NCBI GenBank assembly: GCA_002284615.2
Contig: MU069620.1
Span: 343,628-372,721, forward strand
Direction of reading: 5' to 3'
Source: Dunaliella salina
Taxonomy: Eukaryota > Chlorophyta > Chlorophyceae > Chlamydomonadales > Dunaliellaceae
DNA: 29,094 nucleotides
Both the position numbers and the translations under genes were made by a program. This document shows positions 9,301-17,984 of the stretch, piece after piece. Position 1 is the stretch's first letter. The number at the start of each line of letters is the position of its first letter. The notes under the pieces were generated by a model, which saw only the letters and a list, made by a program, of their open reading frames with translations, did not search any database and was not told the origin of the DNA.

Positions 9301-10328
9301 TGTCCGACGCGCCCTTCAGCCTGCTTGACGGCTTGACACCAGCAGCTGAGCAGCTCGCTGGTTCCCCTGTCTCCCAGCAGCAGAGCTGCCAGCAATATTC
9401 CCCCTCGTCTGACCTACAGCTTGATCCCAGCCCAGCAGAACAGCCGGAAGCAGCGCAGCAGCTTGCCGATGCCCCTGTCTCCCAGCAGCAGGGCTGCCAA
9501 CAACACTCATCTTCCCCTGGCCAAAGACTTGACCCCAGCTCAGTGGGCACTCCCCCCCTTGTCCCACCCACTAGAACAACAGCAGCTCGCTCTGCACAAG
9601 CAAGCAAGACCGCTGCTGCCGGCCGCTTTTCAGAATCCTCACAGGAGGAGGAGTTCCAGGCCTGGAAGATCCGCCAAATCGCCCCCTTGGCAAGCTGTTG
9701 GTGCTCAATCATGGTGCTGTGCATGGGGGTTGGGCTGCTGCAGAATTTTTGCAAGAGACAGGCCTTTGAGGGCAAGGCCGCAGTTTTTGCAGAGGAGGGT
9801 CCCTTAGTCCCCTTGGTCCTCGCTTATGCTGTGGGGGCGCACTTCATCGGCAAGGCAGGCACCTACACAGAGCTCATCCTGGCCATGTCCATAGCTGCAC
9901 GGGCATGCTTTGCTGTGCTTGTTGGCCTGGGTGTGGTGCCCGTGCCAGAAATGCTGGTGTGCACCGGGGCATGGCGTGTGGAAGTGCCATCAGAGGCGTT
10001 GATGATGCCGGTGGTCGAGCAGGTCCGCATGCGATGGATGATCCCCCTGCGCCTCGTCCTTACCTTGGGGATCGGAGCTTTTTATCAATCTTTGCACGTG
10101 GCGGCCCCCTGGTTCCAAGCCTTTGCGCTTAATGCCTGCAGCCTTGCTATTGCCAAAGGCATTGACCTCCGGTACCGCCGCTTGCATGCACTGGCCCTGT
10201 CCAATTCAAAGCCGAATAAGGATGAGATGGGCGACACGCAAAATGGTGAAGCGCTAGGTTGTGGTCGCAGAAAAGTGCTGCCAGCCGCAAAAGCTGGCCC
10301 AAGCACCGCGCATGAATGCAAGCTGTGA
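256..10328 (+). CDS. SPL (SBP-box)-like protein, C-terminal part, five exons, 5' partial
   Basis: Gene model joining 256-338, 2236-2428, 4238-4483, 8361-8757 and 9268-10328. All introns are GT-AG and all phases fit (83+193 nt = 92 codons; 246 nt = 82; 397+1061 nt = 486 with stop), giving 659 residues with no internal stop. The order of blocks resembles the part of large SPL proteins after the SBP domain: a short K-V-H-G-P-F-L-P block, an R-A-G-C-L-V-I-S block (families have RPGC followed by hydrophobics), a block with F-E-L-R-G-W, a V-S-L-P block, an F-V-R-D-L-V-D-W block and an L-L-N-V-L block before a membrane C-terminus. The SBP zinc domain itself would lie left of the window. SPL proteins are transcription factors; in Chlamydomonas the SBP protein CRR1 controls copper response. 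The SPL call is from remembered family pattern, not from a search, and the introns may hide further small exons. Confidence 0.5.
603..895. repeat. 63-bp tandem repeat, about 4.6 copies
   Basis: Units start with ACCTACTTGG (one copy ACCTAGTTGG) at 603, 667, 730, 792 and 855, so the period is 62-64 bp. Each unit carries CATTCATGGGC about 20 bp in. A period near 21 codons keeps plus-strand frames open, giving a spurious repetitive peptide. Confidence 0.9.
1238..1294. repeat. 19-bp tandem repeat, 3 copies
   Basis: Three perfect copies of GCTTGAGCATTGCATGTGT at 1238, 1257 and 1276. Intronic. Confidence 0.95.
1560..1880. repeat. 55-bp tandem repeat with acceptor-like motif
   Basis: The motif GCGCCCACTTGCAGGA and variants recurs at 1612, 1667, 1722, 1777 and about 1831, a period of 54-55 bp. 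Related sequence runs left to about 1380 and right into the 129-bp duplication. Each unit carries CACTTGCAG/G-like sequence, the same form as the real acceptor at 2235. Confidence 0.85.
1877..2028. repeat. 76-bp tandem duplication
   Basis: Two copies, starting TGTAAC at 1877 and TGTAGC at 1953, both with AAGGCC, GATTGCCTTCC, TCCCAGGCAAT and ACAAGTGTTACAAA. It interrupts the 55-bp repeat region. Confidence 0.85.
2061..2267. repeat. 129-bp duplication spanning the exon 2 acceptor
   Basis: Copies start at about 2061 and 2190 and share GATGCCACTTGATGCTACAC, then GATGCTGCGCCCACTTG(C/T)AG, then GTCC and CAATTGATGCCCTGTGA. The shared stretch crosses the 3' splice site and runs about 30 nt into exon 2. 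The period is 43 codons and no stop lies between the two acceptors. Confidence 0.8.
2236..2428 (+). CDS. Exon 2 of SPL-like gene
   Basis: Acceptor CCCACTTGTAG before 2236; its first base completes the Arg codon left open by exon 1. Donor GTGCAG/GTGCGC after 2428, phase 0. The 64 residues include V-R-A-G-C-L-V-I-S-Y-G-T-L, like the RPGC motif of SPL proteins, and later K-G-W-A-H-E-H-G-L-L, like their conserved Trp-rich stretch. An acceptor 129 bp upstream (exon start 2107) is also in frame and would add 43 codons, so this start is a choice: the nearer acceptor fits the compact family alignment better. Confidence 0.5.
2429..4237 (+). other. Intron 2
   Basis: A 1.8-kb intron. Its first kilobase is unique and becomes AT-rich from about 2980 to 3400; I see no gene or mobile element in it. 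A phrase GGGTAAAGATGGTT near 2586 recurs at about 6351 in intron 3. From about 3545 to the end it is a tandem array of about 130-bp units. Confidence 0.55.
3545..4250. repeat. About 130-bp tandem repeat, 5 copies, reaching into exon 3
   Basis: The phrase CCTGCAGGCATGCTG or a variant occurs at 3580, 3739, 3865, 4014 and 4144 (spacing 126-159; the unit at 3865-4014 carries an extra 20-bp duplication of CCTAATGGGGCTTAACTG). Each unit also carries GCGCCAGCCCTTTCTTGAAA-like sequence, which is the acceptor and first 12 or so bases of exon 3. Open frames across the array are repeat-derived. Confidence 0.88.
4238..4483 (+). CDS. Exon 3 of SPL-like gene
   Basis: Acceptor GTGCGCCAG before 4238 in phase 0, matching exon 2; donor GTGCAG/GTCAGT after 4483, phase 0. 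The 82 residues read P-F-L-E-T-T-M-S-D-P-E-L-K-P and include F-E-L-R-G-W-Q-G-G and S-L-C-L-L-A-N-V-D-G-E-F-L, resembling the F-x-V-x-G-x-N-L and L-C-x-x-x-G-x-Y-L motifs of large SPL proteins. A Met at 4256 has a good context (ACCACCATG), so a shorter transcript beginning in this exon cannot be excluded. A second acceptor at 4262 has the wrong phase. Confidence 0.5.
4836..5545. repeat. 88-bp tandem satellite, about 8 copies
   Basis: The core CCCCAGTGGCATGGCAAACT and variants (GTGGCATG) lies at 4862, 4919, 5007, 5094, 5181, 5269, 5361 and 5450, a spacing of 87-92 bp except a first short unit of 57. Each unit holds GGGTCCTTGGCACC, CTGCACAGGATCCCAGTT and an AT-rich stretch with CAATTTTGGTGAAAATTT. 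The period is not a multiple of three, so frames shift from unit to unit. Confidence 0.95.
5653..6036 (-). pseudogene. hAT transposase C-terminal (dimerisation) remnant
   Basis: A 127-codon minus-strand open frame. Its middle reads Y-S-E-F-V-K-M-A, then V-P-G-A-V-E-D-E-H-M-L-S-T-V-K-F-V-K-N and later A-H-H-S-M-C-A. This is the pattern of the hAT family C-terminal dimerisation domain (S-V-x-x-E-R-x-F-S-x-x-K-x-x-K-N-x-x-R-N-R-L-x-x-x-H-L-x-x-C). The canonical Arg of E-R is His here and the R-N-R-L block is degraded, as expected of a dead copy. It runs antisense inside intron 3. No catalytic region, terminal repeats or target duplication were found. The family call is by motif memory. Confidence 0.55.
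7941..8410. repeat. About 140-bp tandem repeat spanning the exon 4 acceptor
   Basis: GTGCAAGTGAGCTTGCC starts at 7941, 8079, 8218 and 8361 (spacing 138, 139, 143). Units continue with GATGCGGCCACCCTCC and end in CCATGCTGTGTCGTCTGCAG. The fourth copy is the start of exon 4, and the match goes about 50 nt into it. Copies at 8079 and 8218 keep AG before the unit; the first has CTGCG instead of CTGCAG. Confidence 0.92.
8361..8757 (+). CDS. Exon 4 of SPL-like gene
   Basis: Acceptor GTCTGCAG before 8361, phase 0; donor CTGGCAG/GTAAGG after 8757, leaving one base. The 132 residues begin V-Q-V-S-L-P-E-A-M-R-D and include V-L-V-L-E-L-W-A-V-G-T-L-V, A-L-T-E-L-Q-G-W, and E-R-S-A-F-V-R-D-L-V-D-W-M-H-F, then an acidic helix-rich stretch E-E-V-Q-E-M-H-E-L-G. 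Base composition is richer in G+C than the introns, as expected of coding sequence. The F-V-x-x-L-x-W-x-x-H segment resembles the F-V-x-E-x-G-W-L-L-H region of large SPL proteins. Confidence 0.6.
8744..8885. repeat. 104-bp duplication of the intron 4 donor
   Basis: CTGGCAGGTAAGG occurs at 8751 (the donor used in the model) and again at 8855, both followed by a G-run and a GCTTGATTGGATGC / GCTCGATGGATGC-like phrase. Splicing at the second copy would read through in-frame TGA at 8776, so the first is preferred. Confidence 0.6.
9165..9262 (+). mobile_element. 3'-end fragment of family A retroelement forming the intron 4 acceptor region
   Basis: The stretch holds GAGCC(G)ATGC, then CCTTAATTGATGTAGGGAGA, then TCTGCCTATGTA and a pyrimidine-rich tail with TTTCTTTTCTTCTCTTTT. 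The same sequence, in reverse complement, forms the 3' ends of copies at 15353, 21318, 25362 and 26617. The tail stops directly at the GCAG that ends the intron, five bases before exon 5. Confidence 0.75.
9268..10328 (+). CDS. Exon 5 (last) of SPL-like gene, multi-membrane C-terminus
   Basis: Acceptor CTTTTGCAG before 9268; its first two bases complete the Gly codon opened by exon 4. It encodes 353 residues to TGA at 10326-10328. It begins M-L-L-N-V-L-A-S, like the L-L-N-I-L block of SPL proteins. A Pro/Ser/Gln-rich linker follows with a 36-residue duplication (Q-L-A-x-x-P-V-S-Q-Q-Q-x-C-Q-Q twice, period 108 bp). After E-E-E-F-Q-A-W-K come about five hydrophobic stretches, roughly at 9678-9746, 9801-9851, 9867-9941, 10035-10100 and 10110-10160, then a basic, polar tail. 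Land-plant SPL1-type proteins end in a single membrane segment, so several is unusual. This exon is the most secure coding sequence in the window by length and composition; its function is unknown beyond the family guess. Confidence 0.72.
9339..9554 (+). repeat. 108-bp in-frame coding duplication
   Basis: CTGTCTCCCAGCAGCAG occurs at 9367 and 9475, exactly 36 codons apart, within exon 5. The repeat lies in a linker before the first membrane segment. Confidence 0.85.
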
Positions 10329-13121
10329 CCTGGTGTGGGCCTCACAGATAGAAACCTCTTTTGGACGCTTTCTTAGACGCCCCTTGTGGCTGTCCGGCAG
10401 CAGCTCTGCACACAGCAAGGTGCTCATGCAAACAACGCCCTGCCAGGACTGCAGGTGAAAGGATGACAGCATTGTGGACTACGAGTCAAGCTTCATGTGC
10501 AAGCTCTTGGAAAGAGCTTTCCAACTGTCCTTTGTACCCTCCCAGTTTTGTCATCTGTTAGCCATGTTATGCCTTAACTGACCTTCTTGCCTGGGTAAGA
10601 GGTTCCTATCCTCCTCAGTTGGGGGCTGTTGCAGGTAAGCACTCAAGCATGCTGCCTGCAGGCATACAGAATGCTGAATTGGAGCAACGCCTTCCAAACT
10701 TTCTCATCATGCTCCTCAAAACTTTCCTGTCGTGCCTTCCAAGCTTTCTCAAAATGCTTTCCTGTTCCAAACTTTCCTGTGTTGCCATGAAATATGGATG
10801 CCCCAGGTCACCATTTAGAATACGGTGTCTATGTGGACTAGATGTTTCTTTAGATGCATGAAAGCGGTTTCGGACTTCATTTTGGGGTCCAAGGCTTCCT
10901 TCACATTGATGCATTTTGAGGACAACTACTGTGAAGTCAATTGTTCTGTGCACGTGGCCTTCAGGGGCAAGAAATAGCCAACTTTGTCCTGTCAATAATG
11001 GGCACGGTGCTTGGTTTTGTTCGGTTTGACCTGTGCGTGCAAACTATCTAGTTCAGAGCAGTGCATACCTTGTCAGAGGCAATGCTGCTGCACATGCTGT
11101 CCATTGCTCCTGTAGAAGTAGCGTTTTAGGACATGGCAATGTTGCTTGTTGCATTGAGGACTGAAGTGCTTGTGATTCTAGGGCCTTTTCCTTTCGTTGG
11201 GTGCACCCACACAGTTGCTTGGGGATGGATGCCTAGCATAGAGCAGCGTGTATTGCTGAGTGGCACGCCAGTTTGCGCATACTGTCTTTTGCATCTGAGG
11301 ACTGTATTTTCAGGACTCTCGAATGTTGGACTATGCATGAGTTCTTTTTTTTTTCAGACTGGGTGCAACTGTAGTGCAGTCAGAGGTCTGTTGGCTGAGC
11401 AGTCAGGCTTGTGGCAATTTGGGCCTTACAAAAGTGGGTCATGAACGCGTGGAATTATACACAGCTCAACTTGACTTAAAAAGCAAAGCATGGATGACCA
11501 AAACCCATCCATTATGGGCCGCACATTTCCAGCATGAGGGGCTGAACGTACTTGGTTTGGTGCACCTTTTTGGTGCGGCCTTGTTGAGCTGCTTGCCTCA
11601 AAGAAACGAACTGGTTTCACTGAGCATAGATGGCATCAGTGGCCCTGCAGAGCAACTGCATGCACCGCATATTTGTGTTTGTTTGGATGGTCTGGGGAGT
11701 CGGTTGAAAATGTATCTCTGTGGGGACAACAACAGTGGTCAGGAGCGGCCCTTCATCTCCCCCTCCTGGAGGCCTTCTTGAGCAGGAGTTTCCCACACAG
11801 CAGCACCCTCTCTAGCAGCCTCCCCCACAGCAGCACACCCCCCCCCNNNNNNNNNNNNNNNNNNNNNNNNNNNNNNNNNNNNNNNNNNNNNNNNNNNNNN
11901 TTCACCACAGCAAAAGAGACCCTGGCAGCATTCCCTGCAGGAATCCACTCCCTGCAAAGCTTCCACCTCCATGTGTGGTTTTATGTGCATTTGTGTTAAC
12001 AGTTGATTTCGAGAAGCAACGTTAATCTCTGGTTGCAGGAATTGAGGTTCTTGGGGCAGTGCAACTAGCCCCGTGCTGCACTGTGTTGGCTTTTGTCCTG
12101 CTGATTACGAGACGCTGTGATTCAATTAAAAACTTGCGCTTGCTTGCGTGTGCAAGCTGCTTAAACACGATGTGAGCTTTTGCCTCCTGCATGCCTAGAA
12201 CCAAGTGCTCAAACCTGTCCAAAGGGCATTGCTGTGTGTTTGAGCTAGCTACCTTTGTAGGTCCTGACAGCTGTGTTTGTTGGTACAGCTGTATAATCAA
12301 TTCCTAGGAGAGAATATACAGAACATGGTTGTACACGCATTGCTGATTTTCTTCTCTACATGAGGTAGTGAGCTCTGGAGTAGTCTGCTTTCAAATCTGC
12401 AGCACCTAAATCTTTGATTTGTTGTTTGCATGCATGTGTGTGGCTGGAGAGCATCCTGCAGCAACCAGGGGGAAATGATCAATTGCAATTCAGAAGCAAA
12501 TACGACGCAACTGTTGGGTCTTTCCTGAATCAATGCTGGCTTTGTCCACAGTTGTCTTTTTATTTCTTTGACAGCACAGTTGCTGTAGCAAAAGCAATAT
12601 AAGCTGCAAGTACTTCAATCAATGGTGAATCATGATGGATGGAGTGCGCTAGAACTTCATGCTTGAGCTCGCTGCCTTTGTGTTTCCTTACAGCTCTTTG
12701 CGCACACCTGTATAACCGTTTCCTGTTTAGATTTTGTTACCAACACAGCTGCACCTGCAGCTGCACTGAAGACATTTAAATTGGAAATGTGCTTTTTTCT
12801 TTTATATTGCAAGCGCGCTGGACCGTGACAATTATGCAGGTTAAAGAAGGTATTCTTCCTCTTGGTATTGCTCAAGAGCATTCCTCCTTGAAAAACTCCC
12901 ATTCCTTTTATTGCTTCCTTCAGTGCAAGTTGTTTTGCTAATGCTGGAGATGAGCAGCAAATCTGCAATGCAACTTGAAGTCCTCCTGAAAGGGACAAGT
13001 GTGCAGAATCCCTGGCCAAGGCGGCTTTGTCTTTGTTATTTCTGGAGTGTAACCATATTGAGTGCAGCTGCTCCTCGAGCCGACTGTTGCAACAAGCACA
13101 GCAGTAGCAACCAAACAAGGT
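10329..13121. other. 2.8 kb without a recognised gene
   Basis: The first part is probably the 3' untranslated region and flank of the SPL-like gene; I see no clear polyadenylation motif. Plus-strand open frames at 11374-11781 (135 codons) and a minus-strand one at 12657-13118 (153 codons) show no motif I recognise and are interrupted by no clear splice signals. An assembly gap lies within. Confidence 0.4.
11847..11900. other. Assembly gap, 54 N
   Basis: Run of N directly after nine C and two copies of CCCACAGCAGCAC. The gap was probably caused by the C-run. Frames crossing it are not interpretable. Two single N also occur at 15969 and 15982 in the A1 element. Confidence 0.99.
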
Positions 13122-13136
13122 CAGGTAAGGTTACAA

Positions 13137-13672
13137 GGTTACAGTTGGGTTTGACCTTCAGCCAGGTTGTTTGGCTGCTCGGCCTGATGAACTGTTCCAT
13201 CCAAAGAATAAATATCCATGAGATTAGAAATAAAACGATAAGTCTCATTAGTTTGGTCCTGTAAGAAATGAAAGACACCCTCAGAACTAGCCTGAGTGTA
13301 GTAAAAAGCGCCTGTCTCGTCCTGAAAAACTCTGAGCAGAGGGGAAATCAGAAAAGAGATGTTCATAAGTCCTTCTAAGAGAACACACAGGACCGCAGGA
13401 ACAAAGGAATACAGCATATTTTTCATCTTGAAGTCCTCCTAGGTCACATTTATCACAAACTAAAGTGTGCTCCTGCCAAAGTGATGTCTCAACTCTTAGG
13501 GTGTGTGCATGCAATCGAAAGTGTGCGATGTTTCTCACCATATGCTTGCCTAAATCAAGATGCAAATACCTAGGGACAGAAAAGGGCGCTCCATAAGCAG
13601 CCAAAGGCTTCAAAGGGAGAGCCACCCAGTGATGATACTTGGCTAATTTGTTCACACGCTCATTGTGCTCTG
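13137..13672 (-). mobile_element. LINE family C copy C1, 3' part
   Basis: Minus-strand fragments at 13287-13655 and 13139-13426 are one coding region broken by a frameshift near 13300-13420. The first has H-L-D-L-G-K-H-M-V-R-N, then F-R-L-H-A-H-T-L-R-V-E-T, then C-D-K-C...D-E-K and F-L-C-S-C. The second ends Y-R-F-I-S-N-L-M-D-I and A-E-Q-P-N-N-L-A-E-G. Both match copy C2 block for block. It is the post-reverse-transcriptase end of a LINE with a Cys/His finger. CAGGTAAGGTTA flanks it on both sides (13122-13133 and 13674-13685), either a target duplication or parts of the dispersed repeat D. Confidence 0.72.
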
Positions 13673-13673
13673 C

Positions 13674-13925
13674 CAGGTAAGGTTATATTGCTATATCAGC
13701 CTACAGGGGCACCTGAGCAAAAACACTGGAAAGGAATGATAAGGTTACATCGCTGTATTTGCCGACATGGGGCTTTTCCTTTCTTTTCTTTCCTACGTGG
13801 GCAGCTGAGCAGAAACAAGGAGGCCTGTGACCAGATCTGGCCAAAGGAAGGTAAGGGTTACATTGCTTTATCGGCCTACAAGGGCAGCTGAGCGGAAACA
13901 CAGAGGCCTATAACCAGACCAGTCT
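13674..13925. repeat. Dispersed repeat D, three adjacent copies
   Basis: Copies begin near 13676, 13740 and 13852 with AAGGTTAYATTGC-like sequence, continue with CGGCCTACAAGGGCAGCTGA and GCAGAAACA, and end in GAGGCCTGTAACCAGAC; the first copy is truncated and the second carries an insert of CTTTCTTTTCTTTCC. Similar copies lie at 25205-25294 (reverse) and 28733-28810. GGTTACA near one end and TGTAACC near the other are inverted. In reverse orientation D ends in ATGTAACCTTAC, as does copy C1, so a LINE-dependent SINE is possible. Confidence 0.65.
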
Positions 13926-14227
13926 GCAAAAATAGAAAGCTGACTCTGAAAGTGTCAACTTCTGGAATAAACATGCACACGGTCGCTCTGCATGAAATGA
14001 GCATGCGGAATTAGGCACAGAAATTCAACCAACGAAAGAACACTTAACTCACAAATCTTGGACTGGAGAAAATTGACAACAAATCATGATTGTCATGGTC
14101 CTTCTTGCTGTGTATGATTTAAAAGGCTTGCAAGATGAACTTTAAGCTATGCTCTTTTCCCTTGTTCTTGCAACTCTATGCATTCTCTTAGAAGAAAGTT
14201 TGTGCGGTTGTCCTCTGGCTCCATTGA

Positions 14228-15180
14228 CATTTACATTTACATTTACATTTGGGGACCTTCAGCCAGATTGTTCGACTGATCGGCCTGTGACTGGTCCTCG
14301 CCAGCCAACATAATATCCATAAGCTCAGAAATAAACAAATAATGCTTGTTGTTGTGTTGCAAGAGGAAATCCTGCACACCCTGGACACTAACTTGCTGTA
14401 AATAAGGTTGTTCCATTGAAAAAACACCTGGGAAGCAGTTGAACAAGTAAGCATACTTTCTCCTCAAATCACACACAGCTGCGTTTCTGCACGTCAAAAA
14501 GGCATGGACTTCATCCTGAATCTCATCACTAGAGCAGCAATCACACACGAGAGAGTTTTGAGAATCCCAAGCCGCTGTCTCTACCTTCAACCTGTGTGCC
14601 CTAAGTCTGAATCGGCTAACATTCCTTACGACATGTTGAGACAGATCCAAATGCATGTGCCTCGGTAAGCGGGCTGGGGCACGCACATTGTGGTCAAAAG
14701 GCACTGCAAACAAAGTTTGATAGGTTGCAAATTTACTGTAAGTCTCCCGAGGGTTTACTCCCTCAACATCTCTCCACACTGCCCGCAACCTGTGCCTGAG
14801 GTCAGCAGTGAACTCTTGAGTAGAAATAGGTGTACCCTGCCGCACAGCTTCAACAAAGGAATCACAGCGCCGCAATCCTTGAAAGGCATCTAAAACTTGA
14901 GCAGTCCAGCAAGAAGGCTCACGAGAATGAATGTTCAGATCCGCTTTCAGCACGCTTCTCAGCGTCTCGCTATTGGACCTGAGCATGCTATTATACATTT
15001 TAAGAACAGATCTGAACCAATAAAACTGGAGTGGCTCGTGACCACACTCCCGCAAAACAGCCCAGTTTGGAGTGGTACGTTTGACACCCAGCGTGCTTTT
15101 TAGATAACTCATGTGCCGCACTTGCACATCCTTTGGCTCCCAACGCACAGAGCAGCTTTGGATGACACAGGCATTTTTTT
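14228..15180 (-). mobile_element. LINE family C copy C2, 3' part with 301-codon open frame
   Basis: The longest clean retroelement frame here (14243-15148). It starts inside the segment after reverse transcriptase: H-M-S-Y-L-K-S-T-L-G-V-K-R-T-T-P-N-W then C-G-H-E-P-L-Q-F-Y-W-F-R, a common pattern in LINEs. Then M-H-L-D-L-S-Q-H-V-V-R-N-V, F-R-L-R-A-H-R-L-K-V-E-T, a finger C-D-C-C...D-E-V-H-A-F-L-T-C, and the end L-F-I-S-E-L-M-D-I...N-N-L-A-E-G. No catalytic Asp pair is present, so the copy is 5'-truncated. The 3' tail is four TGTAAA-type units (ATTTAC on the plus strand, 14230-14252). The 5' junction abuts a run of nine T at about 15174. The open frame suggests a fairly recent insertion. Confidence 0.78.
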
Positions 15181-15352
15181 TTAACGATTCTCAAGCTCGT
15201 TCTCAGGATGTTTTGGGTTTTGCAGGATCAACTTGACAAGGTAAAACTTACTGTTTGTTTCCAACCTTGAGGATTCTTTTGACGCAATACCGAGCAGCCA
15301 GACTGGATTGCAGAACGTCAAACTGCTACAAATGCAATGTGATGCACACTAG

Positions 15353-17780
15353 AAAAGAAAAGAAAAAAAAGAAAAACTACGTAGGCAGAGAAACTCTCCC
15401 TACATCAATTAAGGAAAAGGTGACACATTGGCTCATAAAAAGAGCCGTGTGCCCCCTTCACCACAAGGTATGAAAAAGAGAATGCTAATGTGGGTCTGGG
15501 GGATTACTAGAAGCACCTGGCTCTAGAGCCTGGCTGTGGGAAGAATTCTTGGTTTCAATAGCGCGGCGTGTGGTGACTAGTTTGTGGGCATATTGAACAG
15601 AATGTGCATGAAGTTGTTAAGCAAGCTTTGTGGCAAGCTGGTGATCCAATCCTAGCTGTATGAATTGCTTCAGGGTATGCTCAGTGTAAATAGTTCCACC
15701 TACACCCAGGAGAATAGGGTGAATTGTAACAGCTTTAGCGTTAGTAAGTTTACAAAGGTCTGCATGCTGCTGCTTTGCTGCGTTCAACTGATGCTCTGGC
15801 CTTGCGTCTTCACAGAACTTCATTTCTATTAGGTGCACATGAAGTTCATTTGTAAACAGTTCATGGGGTTGCCTCATGCGGCTAGTTCTGGTGGTCCTGT
15901 GGGGAGCTGCGCAAAGCAGGATGGGAATGGGTAGGAGAAACACCGTTTGCAGTATGATTGGCATTAAANGGGGTGATCAAANCAGCATCTGGTCGACTGG
16001 AGTGAAGTCTTTTCCTCTCTGGAAGGTTGCGAAGGAAGAAGTAAGCAGGTAAAGTTCTGTTTGAGGCATGTGTAGGGAGTTAAAGGTTGTGTTGAGCAAG
16101 CTTAAAATCGCTCCCTATGTCTGTGTAGACCAGGCCTGCCCCTACAGGGCACTTGCTGAGGGCTCTTGTAATCATTCTGCCTGCAATGTTATGGAGTTCA
16201 GTTCTCATGTTGGAGATGATATGATTTTGGCAGCATGAGAGCATGTGCAGTGCGCTGTCCAAATGATGGCAGCCTGGGAGGGGGCAAGATGGATCAGTTG
16301 ACTTTTCGAAACGTACTGCATGTTTGAGGTTGTAGAAGGTGCCCGTGCGGTACTGCAGGATGGTACGCTCCACGGGTACAGAGATGTTGGGCATATTTCT
16401 GAAGGCATTGCTGATTTTTATCTACTTACAGTAATAGGTTTTGATAGTAAGAGTAGTAACCTGTTTTGGCATTGGCATATCCAAGCTTGTCTTTAGAATG
16501 CATGTGGGATTTGAGAGCATCTCGAATATTGGGGAGATAGGTGAGCTTGTGGGTGGGTGGTGGACCCATAGATGTGCCTGCAGCATGTACTCTTTCTTCC
16601 TTGGCTAACCAGAAAAATTTGTAAATGGATTTCCACCAGCACCTGCACCAGGGATCTCGGTGTCTGCCACACAATTCTGGGCTTGCTTTACCTGATGCTT
16701 TGCAATGGCATCTGCACATTCATTTCCAGCGATGCCAGCATGGGACTTCACTTTGTAAATTCGAATTTTGGTATGGAAGTTTCTAATGAGCGTTGAAATC
16801 ATTTTAAGGATGTCTCCTTGGATATGCCTCAGATGCCTTGCAGGATAGAGAAGCTGTTTACGTATTTGATTGAAAGAGGTGAGGCTGTCTGATGCAATAT
16901 CTGCATATTTGGTGATGATAGCAGCAGCAATTGCTGTCAATTCAGCTCTTGTGATGGTTTTAGTAATCCCGGCACCACTAGGTTCTACAAATTCTTGCCG
17001 TCAGTGGACGGGCAGTAGACGCCTGCTCTAATTTCTTGCTTACCATTATGGACGAGGCAGCTGCCATCTGTGTATGCCCATGTCCTCCAGTCAGCAAGTT
17101 TAAGAGTTAGGAGAGTACCGGATTTGCTGGGCATTAAGTCTGTACCTTCGATACTCATGTGTGAATAACTAGGCTGCTTGGGAGACGTGTTGTTTGTCAA
17201 ATGGGAGGCGTTTCAGTTTATTGAAACCTGGCATGTGGGCATGCATGGGATTTAGGACAGGGTGGCTGCTGACACTCTCAAGCTTCCACTCTGTAGCTTC
17301 TTTCAAATCTCCTTTCAGGCCCTGTAGCCAGTCTTTGTTATGGTTGTTAAGATGGACTCGAGCTGCAGTGTTCCAAACAGCAAAGATACGAAGGTCCCAG
17401 GTATGCTTAGGTAAAGGCACCTCTTGGTTAGGGCAGGAATTAGGGGCGCTGTAACTAAGTTTTTCGCGAGGTATGGTTCCAAGTTCGTAACAGAGGTGGG
17501 GGTAGGCATTGAAAAGTTTGGAGTAGGGGTTGGATATCATGCTCTTATTCCAAGCTGGAAGGAACATGAATGTTGCAGTGGCCTCTGTGTCGAGAATGGC
17601 AGAGTAGATGGCATGTTGCAAAGCTTGGGTCATGATTCCCTCGTCATAAATGGGATGGCAGACTGAGAAGCCTGAGAATTTGGATGAGAAGGCATTGTGC
17701 ACGGCACCAAAAAGAGTGTCTCGGGAGTCCGCACTCCAATAATTCTGGTATTGTGGGTTGTGGTCAAGTGGGGAGGCCAT
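15353..17780 (-). mobile_element. Family A retroelement copy A1 (RNase H, finger, PD-(D/E)XK nuclease)
   Basis: The longest A copy, 5'-truncated. From 5' to 3' on the minus strand: a 203-codon block (17169-17780) with N-Y-W-S-A-D-S-R-D and T-A-T-F-M-F-L-P-A-W; RNase H (about 16625-17110) with A-Y-T-D-G-S, R-A-E-L, S-D-S-L and V-K-S-H-A-G-I-A-G-N-E-C-A-D-A; a finger C-P-L-P-G-C...H-M-L-S-C-C (about 16220-16290); then S-R-P-D-A-A (about 15990-16015) and I-E-M-K-F-C-E-D (about 15810-15830), matching the R-P-D...E-x-K pattern of restriction-like endonucleases; then G-V-G-G-T-I-Y. A one-base deletion near 16988, stops near 16430 and two N make it non-functional. The 3' end is TTTTC-rich. RNase H and the nuclease together recall Dualen/RandI-type non-LTR elements; no reverse transcriptase is seen. 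Confidence 0.75.
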
Positions 17781-17786
17781 TTTTTC

Positions 17787-17830
17787 TTGGGCTACTAAAG
17801 CCCATTCGTTGGGCTACTAAAGCCCACCCT
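17787..17830. repeat. 22-bp tandem duplication with internal hairpin
   Basis: Two copies of TTGGGCTACTAAAGCCCA (17787 and 17809), each able to fold GGGCT against AGCCC. The pair sits at the 5' boundary of A1. Confidence 0.9.
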
Positions 17831-17984
17831 AATTCATTGGAAGCCTCTCCATGTCTTGTCTTGAACGCAAATGTGTCCTTTGAGCTCCATGGAGGTTGGA
17901 AATGTGCCATTAAGAGAAAAGTGCCAAGGCAAGTGGGGAATCTAGTTTTGACCCACTCGTCAAAGGGTCCTGACTTGGACACTC

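Noticed and set aside
9221..9775. 184-codon minus-strand open frame
   Set aside because: Antisense shadow of exon 5; the plus strand has the consistent splice phases and hydrophobic segments.
11374..11781. 135-codon plus-strand open frame
   Set aside because: No recognisable motif, and composition like the flanking non-coding DNA.
12657..13118. 153-codon minus-strand open frame
   Set aside because: No motif, no homologous copy in the window; kept only as unassigned.
13126..13687. CAGGTTAAGG-like flanks of C1 as a definite target duplication
   Set aside because: The same CAGGTAAGGTTA phrase is also the edge of repeat D, so the match may be two D edges rather than a duplication.
15340..15360. 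A1 3' flank (GATGCACACTAG) as a third case of the C' target site
   Set aside because: Only a loose match, and neither side continues as family C'.
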